Of a stretch of DNA of 10,574 bases, positions 6,646 through 10,574 are shown in pieces. Below the pieces are notes generated by a model that made no database searches, was not told the DNA's origin, and saw nothing but the letters and a program-made list of their open reading frames with translations. Both the position numbers and the translations under genes were made by a program. This DNA is from Thermodesulfobacteriota bacterium (GTDB taxonomy: Bacteria > Desulfobacterota > RBG-13-43-22), in contig JALOOY010000013.1 of assembly GCA_025454185.1 (NCBI GenBank), forward strand, positions 1-10,574, read 5' to 3'. Position 1 is the first letter of the stretch, and every line of letters begins with the position of its first letter.

Positions 6646-6804
6646 TTATTTTTTCTCCCAGTATTCCCGGAACTCCTGGGCATATTTCTTGACCCAATCC
6701 CAGACGGCCTGGTCGCCCAGATCATAGCCGGCCTTCTCGGATTCAATCCATTTGTGTTTGAGGATTTCCTCCAACTCGATACGGAGGATGTCGCTGTCGG
6801 TCAT
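6646..6804 (-). CDS. Small 52-residue Trp/Lys/Glu-rich protein downstream of radC
   Basis: Too short for routine gene finding but well supported. ATG 6804 has GGAG 9 nt upstream; the in-frame ATG at 6819 has no ribosome site, and its first codons contain that GGAG. The frame ends in TAA at 6646. The product is acidic and basic in alternation with several aromatic residues (EILKHKWIESEKAGYDLG, then VWDWVKKYAQEFREYW), has no signal or membrane segment, and should be mostly helical. The HKW-ESEKAGYDLG-WVKKY pattern recalls the C-terminal segment of DUF4032 proteins and short stand-alone proteins I associate with this phylum, but I cannot confirm a family. It begins 24 nt after the radC stop, so the two are very likely co-transcribed. 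Function unknown. Confidence 0.7.
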   Translation of the reverse strand: MTDSDILRIELEEILKHKWIESEKAGYDLGDQAVWDWVKKYAQEFREYWEKK

Positions 6805-6813
6805 TTGCTCTTT

Positions 6814-6817
6814 CTCC
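6814..6817 (-). promoter_or_regulatory. Ribosome binding site for the 52-residue gene
   Basis: GGAG on the minus strand, 9 nt before ATG 6804, in the radC intergenic space. It decides for the 6804 start over 6819. Confidence 0.5.
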
Positions 6818-6828
6818 ATAACCGTCTT

Positions 6829-7521
6829 TTAGAGTATGTTGTTTTCCAGAAAACTGAAATGAGAATCCCTGCCTATGATGAGATGGTCATGGACTTTGAT
6901 CTGTAAATTGCCGGCCGCCTGAACCAGGTTCCGGGTCAGTTCCCGGTCTTCCGCCGAAGGCTGGGCCGACCCGCTGGGGTGATTATGGACCATGATCAGG
7001 GCCGTGGCCTTGAAACGGATGGCCCGCTCCAGGACCTTCCGGGGGTAGACCGCCGTCTGATCCACTGTCCCTTCCTGCAGGACCTCCTCCTCGATCACCC
7101 GGTTGCGGGTATTGAGGTAAATCAGGCGGAACTGCTCATCTTTCAAGCCGCCCATCCGCGAGCGACAATAATTCAACAAATCGCCCGGCGAGGCGATCAC
7201 GTCCGGAAGGGCCAGGACTTTTTCCCGCAGATAACGATCCGACGCTTCCTTGATCAACCGGAACAGCAGGGCCGTATGTTCGGAGATCCCCTTGACCTTC
7301 AGGAGTTCCGCCAGGGGTGCATCCAGCAGCCCACGGAAGGAACCGAAGGTCCGCAGCAACTCCTTGGCCAGAGGTTTGACATCCTTCCGGGCCAGGGCAT
7401 AGGTCAGGATCAGCTCCACCGCCTCGTGGTCCTGGAAGGCAGACAACCCCGCCCCTGCCAAACGCCCTTTAAGGCGCCGACGATGTCCCAGATAATGCGG
7501 TTGTTCCCCGATCGCCGACAT
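6829..7521 (-). CDS. radC: RadC-family JAMM/MPN+ domain protein
   Basis: A 230-residue RadC/YeeS-family protein. The N-terminal part (to about residue 90) has a helix-hairpin-helix-like stretch (LLKVKGISEHTALLF). The C-terminal MPN domain holds the metal-binding JAMM motif HNHPSG with H179, H181 and D192 (PSAED), as expected for an active-site zinc. RadC proteins were once credited with DNA repair; that role is disputed and the biochemical activity is unsettled. I chose ATG 7521, with GAGAG 8 nt upstream, over the TTG at 7563 that adds 14 residues. That TTG lies within a TTGAAA -35-like box, which argues against it being translated. The gene is followed after 24 nt by the 52-residue gene. Confidence 0.93.
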   Translation of the reverse strand: MSAIGEQPHYLGHRRRLKGRLAGAGLSAFQDHEAVELILTYALARKDVKPLAKELLRTFGSFRGLLDAPLAELLKVKGISEHTALLFRLIKEASDRYLREKVLALPDVIASPGDLLNYCRSRMGGLKDEQFRLIYLNTRNRVIEEEVLQEGTVDQTAVYPRKVLERAIRFKATALIMVHNHPSGSAQPSAEDRELTRNLVQAAGNLQIKVHDHLIIGRDSHFSFLENNIL

Positions 7522-7534
7522 AAAATAATCTCTC

Positions 7535-7563
7535 GTTATAGGGGAAAATATAACGTATTTCAA
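7535..7563 (-). promoter_or_regulatory. Candidate sigma70 promoter of radC
   Basis: TTGAAA (7558-7563), a 17-nt spacer, and TATAAC (7535-7540) on the minus strand. Transcription would start near 7528, only some 7 nt before ATG 7521, giving an almost leaderless mRNA without the GAGAG site. A weaker upstream alternative (TTCTTA-17-TAAAAT) in the same AT-rich stretch would give a normal leader. Confidence 0.4.
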
Positions 7564-7695
7564 GAAATTTTAACATATATTGAAAAAATTAAGAAATATT
7601 TTTATTGGGAGGGGGGAAGAAAGGCGGGGTCCTGAGGATACTTTATCCCTGCGGAAAGGTGAAGGGAGAGCGTAGCGGTGGATAAACCTTAATGA

Positions 7696-7896
7696 TCAGT
7701 TTCCGGATTTCTTGGAATCCTTGTCAATCTCCTTGGGCTGCGCGGGGGTTTCTTCGTCCTCGCCGCTGACGCTGCTTTTGAATTCCCGGATGCTCTTGCC
7801 CAGCCCCTTACCGATTTCCGGGAGTTTTTTGGCCCCGAAAATAAACAGGGCAATCCCCAAAATAATGATCAGTTCTTGTGTCCCCAGACCAAACAT
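7696..7896 (-). CDS. tatA: Twin-arginine translocase subunit TatA/E
   Basis: TatA forms the pore-like oligomer of the Tat system, which exports folded proteins, often with bound redox cofactors. The 66-residue protein has the standard plan: a short N-terminus with polar E8, one hydrophobic helix (about 9-20), the Phe-Gly hinge (F20-G21), the amphipathic helix AKKLPEIGKGLGKSIREFK, and an acidic/basic disordered tail. AGGAGC lies 6 nt before ATG 7896. It follows the 58-residue membrane gene by 32 nt, with which it likely shares a promoter. No tatC or tatB lies in the window. It is divergent from the cytochrome gene; the cytochrome itself has a Sec-type signal peptide, so it is not an obvious Tat cargo. 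Confidence 0.95.
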   Translation of the reverse strand: MFGLGTQELIIILGIALFIFGAKKLPEIGKGLGKSIREFKSSVSGEDEETPAQPKEIDKDSKKSGN

Positions 7897-7928
7897 GGCT
7901 GCTCCTCAGACTACCGTTGATGTCAATA

Positions 7929-8105
7929 TTAATGTTCGGAGGCCTGGAGATCTTTTTTCGTTTTCAGGGCCACGACCAGGACCGTCGTCCCAATAATACC
8001 CAGCACCAGATAAGCCAGACCCAGGAAGAAGAAATGTCCTGCATCCCAGGGCACATCCCAAGGAAGAATGCTCCAAATGCTGTGCGTGCTTAAAGTCCCG
8101 GACAT
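7929..8105 (-). CDS. Small single-span membrane protein, function unknown
   Basis: A 58-residue protein. ATG 8105 is preceded by a full AAAGGAGG 5 nt upstream; a longer in-frame start at 8159 would lie in the promoter. The N-terminal 24 residues include a Trp/Pro/Asp-rich piece (SIWSILPWDVPWDAGH), followed by one membrane helix at about 25-47 and a short basic tail (KTKKDL). The positive residues suggest the C-terminus faces the cytoplasm and the N-terminus the periplasm. The shape recalls small accessory subunits of membrane redox or heme-handling complexes (CcmD-like or cytochrome-oxidase-small-subunit-like), but I do not recognise the sequence. It is the first gene of a unit with tatA and is divergent from the tetraheme cytochrome, so a role in envelope redox biology or export is a reasonable inference only. 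Confidence 0.8.
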   Translation of the reverse strand: MSGTLSTHSIWSILPWDVPWDAGHFFFLGLAYLVLGIIGTTVLVVALKTKKDLQASEH

Positions 8106-8130
8106 ATCGGCCTCCTTTATTTTTGGATTG

Positions 8131-8159
8131 AGGATAACAGAACCATCCAAGCCTGTCAA
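8131..8159 (-). promoter_or_regulatory. Sigma70-type promoter of the membrane-protein/tatA unit
   Basis: On the minus strand TTGACA (8154-8159, consensus) and TATCCT (8131-8136) are separated by exactly 17 nt. The expected start near 8124 gives a leader of about 19 nt containing the AAAGGAGG site. Confidence 0.7.
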
Positions 8160-8166
8160 CTTTTTC

Positions 8167-8195
8167 TTGACAGATTTCCCGTGGTTGATTATAAG
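8167..8195 (+). promoter_or_regulatory. Sigma70-type promoter of the tetraheme cytochrome gene
   Basis: TTGACA (8167-8172, consensus), 17-nt spacer, TATAAG (8190-8195). Transcription would begin near 8202 and leave a leader of roughly 87 nt before ATG 8289. The -35 box is 7 bp from the opposing -35 box of the divergent promoter. Confidence 0.75.
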
Positions 8196-8272
8196 TTTCT
8201 ACATTTTACAGGTGTCTGCTTAACCGGCCGGCGCCTGACCTCGTCCAATCCACAAGATTATTTTACAGGGAA

Positions 8273-8280
8273 GGGAGGTG
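8273..8280 (+). promoter_or_regulatory. Strong ribosome binding site of the cytochrome gene
   Basis: GGGAGGTG followed by an A-rich spacer to ATG 8289. It rules out the longer open frame from 8181 and fits a highly expressed protein. Confidence 0.7.
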
Positions 8281-8288
8281 AAAAAAAG

Positions 8289-8720
8289 ATGAAAAAAGGT
8301 TTAGCGTTCATGTCCATCATGGTAGCCTTCGTATTTTCACTGGGGCTCATGGCCTGGGTCTATGCGGCTGACCAGAAAGTCGCCGATACCTTTAAGATCG
8401 ACAATGACAAGGCCCTGTTCAAAGACGGGAAACGCACCAAAGCCGCGGTGGAGATGACCCACAAGAAACATGCGGAAACCTATAAAATCGCCTGTACCGA
8501 GTGCCACCACGTGATGAAGGACGGCAAGAACACCTGGAAACAGGGCGATAAGGTCCAGAAATGCGGCGAGTGCCACAAGGCCGCCGATCAGGGCAAGACC
8601 ATGTCCCTGCAGTTGGCCTATCATAAAAACTGCAAGGACTGCCACACCAAGCTGAAGACCGAAGGCAAGAAAACCGGTCCGACCGTTTGCGCGCAATGCC
8701 ATCCGGTGGAAAAGAAGTAA
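8289..8720 (+). CDS. Periplasmic tetraheme cytochrome c3 (class III cytochrome c)
   Basis: A 143-residue precursor. Residues 1-26 are a Sec signal peptide with likely cleavage after VYA, leaving about 117 residues, the size of type I cytochrome c3. Four heme-attachment CxxCH motifs occur: C69-H73 (CTECH), C92-H96 (CGECH), C115-H119 (CKDCH) and C134-H138 (CAQCH). H58, H61, H74 and H112 are placed like the distal axial ligands of the family, so four bis-His low-potential hemes are expected. The protein is lysine-rich, typical for docking with acidic hydrogenase, formate dehydrogenase or membrane redox partners. Its usual role is to take electrons from periplasmic dehydrogenases and pass them to membrane complexes, as in sulfate reducers. 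It has its own strong promoter, ribosome site and terminator, so it is monocistronic and probably abundant. Confidence 0.95.
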   Translation: MKKGLAFMSIMVAFVFSLGLMAWVYAADQKVADTFKIDNDKALFKDGKRTKAAVEMTHKKHAETYKIACTECHHVMKDGKNTWKQGDKVQKCGECHKAADQGKTMSLQLAYHKNCKDCHTKLKTEGKKTGPTVCAQCHPVEKK

Positions 8721-8739
8721 GCCCTCCTTTATAGCAACT

Positions 8740-8778
8740 AAAAAAGGCCGACTGCCTGATGGCAATCGGCCTTTTTTT
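8740..8778. terminator. Bidirectional rho-independent terminator
   Basis: An A tract (8740-8745), stem GGCCGACTGCC (8746-8756), loop TGAT, stem GGCAATCGGCC (8761-8771) with one internal C-A mismatch, then seven Ts. With U tracts on both strands it can end the cytochrome mRNA (stop at 8720) and the convergent ferredoxin mRNA (stop at 8817). Confidence 0.9.
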
Positions 8779-8816
8779 GTGATATTTTTTCCGGCCTGAT
8801 CCGGTTTTCGAAGCGC

Positions 8817-9002
8817 TCAGAGGTCAGTTATGGTAATGGCGTCGAAATCACAGACCTGCACGCAGCTTTCGCAGCCGATACATTCATCGGCCCTGACGGG
8901 CACCGATTTGCCGTCCTGCAGTTCGTACACATCAACCGGGCAGACCTCGATGCACTCCTCATCGCCCACACATTTTTCCGGATCCACCACTACCCTGAAC
9001 AT
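8817..9002 (-). CDS. Seven-cysteine 2x[Fe-S] ferredoxin with Asp14 in the first cluster motif
   Basis: A 61-residue cytoplasmic electron carrier. ATG 9002 has GAGGGGG upstream; the upstream in-frame extension lies over the promoter. The second motif is complete (C41, C44, C47, C51). In the first motif the expected pattern CxxCxxCxxxCP reads C11, D14, C17, C21-Pro: the second cysteine is Asp. The expected cluster sets are C41/C44/C47/C21 for a normal [4Fe-4S], and C11/D14/C17/C51 for the other. The Asp14 substitution is the one known from Desulfovibrio africanus ferredoxin III and Pyrococcus furiosus ferredoxin, where the cluster interconverts between [3Fe-4S] and [4Fe-4S]. The protein is strongly acidic. 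It is transcribed alone, from its own promoter to the shared terminator, and lies tail to tail with the tetraheme cytochrome; the two act in different compartments. Confidence 0.95.
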   Translation of the reverse strand: MFRVVVDPEKCVGDEECIEVCPVDVYELQDGKSVPVRADECIGCESCVQVCDFDAITITDL

Positions 9003-9041
9003 AAAAACCCCCTCTATTGGGTTCCCCAGCGAATTGCGGCC

Positions 9042-9070
9042 ATTGTAGGAAATGGGAGAAAACCTGTCAA
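9042..9070 (-). promoter_or_regulatory. Sigma70-type promoter of the ferredoxin gene
   Basis: On the minus strand TTGACA (9065-9070), 17-nt spacer, TACAAT (9042-9047). The -35 box overlaps the pxpA stop codon (9067-9069). The start near 9035 gives a leader of about 33 nt with the GAGGGGG ribosome site. Confidence 0.75.
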
Positions 9071-9840
9071 GCAAAAAGCCCTTGGGCCAGGGGCAGCGCC
9101 GTGCCCCCGGCCTCCTTCAGGGCCTCCCGGACGGCCCGGGCCAATTTCCAGGCCCCCGGGGTGTCACCGTGGATACAGAGCGTGTCGGCCCGCAGGGGGA
9201 CTTCCCGACCCTCGATGCTGGTCATGGTCCCCTGGGTGAGCAATTGGACCATGCGGCGGCGGACCTGTGCCGGATCGTGGACAACCGCCCCGGGGAGCGA
9301 GCGGGGGGCCAGGCGCCCGTCCTCCAGATAGGCCCGGTCCGGGAAGACCTCCCGGGCTACCTGCAGCCCGGCAGTCTCGGCCATTTCCGCCAGCCGTGAT
9401 CCGGACAGCACCACCAGGATCAGCGTCGGGTCATAGGCCAGGACGGCTTCAATGACCTCCCCGGCCACCCGTTCGTCCCGCGCCGCCAGGTTGTAGAGCG
9501 CTCCATGAGGCTTGATGTGCCGCAAGGTTACCCCGTTGGCCCGGCAGAAGGCCGAGAGGGCCCCCACCTGATAGAGCACATCCTGCTTTACCTCTCCCGG
9601 GAAGGTCTCCAGATATCTCCTGCCGTACCCTATCAGGTCGGGAAACCCGGGATGGGCGCCCACCCCGACCCCGTGGTCCCTGGCCAGTTTCACGGTTTTG
9701 TCCATCACCAGCGGGTCTCCGGCATGGAAGCCGCAGGCGATGTTGGCCGAGGTGATATATTCGATGATCTTTTCGTCTTCGCCGATCTTATAGGCCCCGA
9801 AGCTCTCGCCCATGTCGCAATTGATGTCTATGGTCGTCAC
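9067..9840 (-). CDS. pxpA: 5-oxoprolinase subunit PxpA (LamB/YcsF family)
   Basis: PxpA is the LamB/YcsF subunit of the bacterial ATP-dependent 5-oxoprolinase PxpABC, which opens 5-oxoproline (pyroglutamate) to glutamate and so clears a spontaneous damage product. The 257-residue length is standard. Family blocks are clear: DINCDMGESFGAYKIG at the N-terminus, SANIACGFHAGDPLVM near 31-46, GVGAHPGFPDLIGYGRR near 60-75, VTLRHIKPHGALYNLAA near 104-120, and LCIHGDTPGA near 222. The start is GTG 9840 with AGGGAG 5 nt upstream. pxpB and pxpC are not within view; they may lie beyond the right edge or elsewhere. Upstream on the same strand, 154 nt away, is a DUF1445 gene, a known neighbour of ycsF in Bacillus. 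Confidence 0.95.
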   Translation of the reverse strand: MTTIDINCDMGESFGAYKIGEDEKIIEYITSANIACGFHAGDPLVMDKTVKLARDHGVGVGAHPGFPDLIGYGRRYLETFPGEVKQDVLYQVGALSAFCRANGVTLRHIKPHGALYNLAARDERVAGEVIEAVLAYDPTLILVVLSGSRLAEMAETAGLQVAREVFPDRAYLEDGRLAPRSLPGAVVHDPAQVRRRMVQLLTQGTMTSIEGREVPLRADTLCIHGDTPGAWKLARAVREALKEAGGTALPLAQGLFA

Positions 9841-9879
9841 CTGATCTCCCTAAAAAACGAAATATGAAAAAGTTTGGCC

Positions 9880-9910
9880 GGGCCATCGGCTATAGGCGAT
9901 GGGCCATCGG
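9880..9910. repeat. Imperfect palindrome with a repeated GGGCCATCGG
   Basis: GGGCCATCGG occurs at 9880-9889 and again at 9901-9910. Between and across them CCATCG (9883-9888) can pair with CGATGG (9897-9902), forming a stem with TATAG in the loop. It lies in the pxpA upstream gap and resembles scattered intergenic palindromes rather than a regulatory site of pxpA. Confidence 0.5.
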
Positions 9911-9951
9911 AAACAATTGAATTTTGCTCTAACCTACAGTTTTCGTATTAA

Positions 9952-9990
9952 TTCGAGGTTCGATGTTGGACGTTCGATGTTCGATGTTCG
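9952..9990. repeat. Heptameric tandem repeat, consensus TTCGATG, about 5.5 units
   Basis: Units in strict 7-bp phase: TTCGAGG (9952), TTCGATG (9959), TTGGACG (9966), TTCGATG (9973), TTCGATG (9980), then TTCG (9987). Three units are exact and two have one or two changes. It ends just past the stop of the DUF1445 gene. Confidence 0.75.
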
Positions 9991-9994
9991 TCTT

Positions 9995-10574
9995 TTAAAT
10001 CACCGCCAGCGTCTCATTGGGCACGTCGGTCACAAACATATGGCCGGGGGCATGGGTGATGCATACTTCCGGCCGAGCCGACAGGGCGGCCAGCGTGGAG
10101 GTCACCCCGCAGGCCCAGAACACCGGTGTTTCTCCGGGATCGATCCGCACCGGATCGCCGAAATCCGGGCGGTCCAGGTTTTTGATACCCAAAACGCGGG
10201 GACTGCCGATATGCACAGGGGCCCCGTGGACCGAAGCGTAGCGGGAAGTGATCTGCACGGCCCGCGGCACCAGGGGATCCGGTATGGGCCGCATGGTCAC
10301 CACCAGCCTGCTCGAAAAAGGCCCGGCCGGATCGCAGACGCGGTTGGTGGTGTACATGGAGACATTCTTGCCCTCCTCGATATTGCGCACCGGCACCCCG
10401 GCCTGGATCAGGGCCTCTTCGAAACTGAAGCTGCAGCCCAGCAGGAAGGTGACCAGGTCGGCCTGGAAGTAGTCCCGGATATCCGTCACCTCCCGGTCCG
10501 GCTGCCCCTTGACCCAGATACGGTAGCGGGGCAGGTCCCGGGTGATATCGGCCCCCGGCGCGGTTCGGCGGGGC
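9995..10574 (-). CDS. DUF1445/UPF0317 (YcsI-like) protein, C-terminal part
   Basis: The frame is open to the right edge, so the N-terminus (some 70 residues) is missing; about 192 residues are seen. The apparent start near 10489 is inside the domain: PGADITRDLPRYRIWVKGQ just upstream is family sequence. Typical blocks follow: FLLGCSFSFEEALIQAG, NVSMYTTNR, AGPFSSRLVVTMRP, the HGAPVHIGSP segment, RPDFGDPV, and PVFWACGVT, then THAPGHMFVTD. The family is annotated as putative hydro-lyase. Human DGLUCY, which converts D-glutamate to 5-oxo-D-proline, carries a region of this family, and in Bacillus ycsI sits near ycsF. Together with the pxpA gene behind it this suggests a role around 5-oxoproline, but the reaction of the bacterial stand-alone protein is not settled. 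Confidence 0.92.
   Translation of the reverse strand, partial: PRRTAPGADITRDLPRYRIWVKGQPDREVTDIRDYFQADLVTFLLGCSFSFEEALIQAGVPVRNIEEGKNVSMYTTNRVCDPAGPFSSRLVVTMRPIPDPLVPRAVQITSRYASVHGAPVHIGSPRVLGIKNLDRPDFGDPVRIDPGETPVFWACGVTSTLAALSARPEVCITHAPGHMFVTDVPNETLAVI

Noticed and set aside
6537..6746. Minus-strand 69-residue frame between radC and rlmE
   Set aside because: It overlaps the better-supported 52-residue gene in another frame, has no ribosome site and reads like random high-GC sequence.
6979..7635. Plus-strand open frame opposite radC
   Set aside because: Antisense shadow of a well-supported JAMM-domain gene; no family resemblance and no start signal.
7642..7686. Inverted repeat TTTATCC ... 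GGATAAA between tatA and radC
   Set aside because: A 7-bp stem with a long loop and only a bulged extension; no T tract and no sign of a conserved RNA, so it may be chance.
8106..8288. Riboswitch or small RNA in the cytochrome upstream region
   Set aside because: The leader of about 87 nt shows no recognisable aptamer or strong fold; the region is explained by two promoters and ribosome sites.
9860..9913. A pxpA promoter in the repeat region (TTGTTT and TATAGC on the minus strand)
   Set aside because: Spacing is possible, but the -10 lies within the palindromic repeat and the match is poor; not better than chance.

Overview
The window (about 60% GC) looks like chromosomal DNA from an anaerobic member of the Desulfobacterota (former Deltaproteobacteria). 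The pointers are a periplasmic tetraheme class III cytochrome c, a small ferredoxin with the Cys-to-Asp change known from some sulfate reducers, the deltaproteobacterial style of the housekeeping genes, and short intergenic repeats. The species cannot be named from the sequence. No phage, transposase, integrase, CRISPR array, rRNA or tRNA was seen.

Layout. (1) Positions 1-1581, plus strand: two neighbouring exported proteins, each with a proline-rich linker, one LysM domain and the same C-terminal tail (AFGPK). The first is cut by the window edge; the second carries a YajG-like domain in front. (2) 1632-2824, minus strand: a ParA/MinD-type ATPase followed by a small coiled-coil protein, probably a two-gene unit. 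(3) 2907-6463, minus strand: a compact block rlmE-yebC-ruvC-ruvA-ruvB with overlaps or gaps of 18 nt or less, covering 23S rRNA methylation, a YebC/TACO1 protein and Holliday-junction processing. (4) 6646-7521, minus strand: radC and a 52-residue gene just behind it. (5) 7696-8105, minus strand: a 58-residue single-span membrane protein and tatA. (6) 8289-8720, plus strand: the tetraheme cytochrome, divergent from block 5. (7) 8817-9002, minus strand: a seven-cysteine ferredoxin. (8) 9067-10574, minus strand: pxpA (5-oxoprolinase subunit A) and, upstream of it, the C-terminal part of a DUF1445/UPF0317 protein.

How the parts fit. Blocks 5 to 7 form a redox and export neighbourhood. The cytochrome and the membrane-protein/tatA unit are fired from two strong sigma70-type promoters whose TTGACA boxes sit back to back, 7 bp apart. 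The ferredoxin has its own TTGACA-17-TACAAT promoter overlapping the pxpA stop codon. One symmetrical hairpin with A and T tracts (8740-8778) can end both the cytochrome and the ferredoxin transcripts. The right-hand block pairs PxpA with a DUF1445 protein, as in the Bacillus ycsF/ycsI cluster, and suggests 5-oxoproline metabolism.

No gene-free stretch exceeds 300 bases. The largest gaps are 8106-8288 (the divergent promoters), 6464-6645 (a weak promoter candidate and a GC hairpin before rlmE), 7522-7695 (AT-rich, radC promoter) and 9841-9994 (short repeats). Nothing here is clearly a wholly new system. The least explained items are the ParA/coiled-coil pair, the two small genes at 6646-6804 and 7929-8105, and the duplicated LysM proteins.
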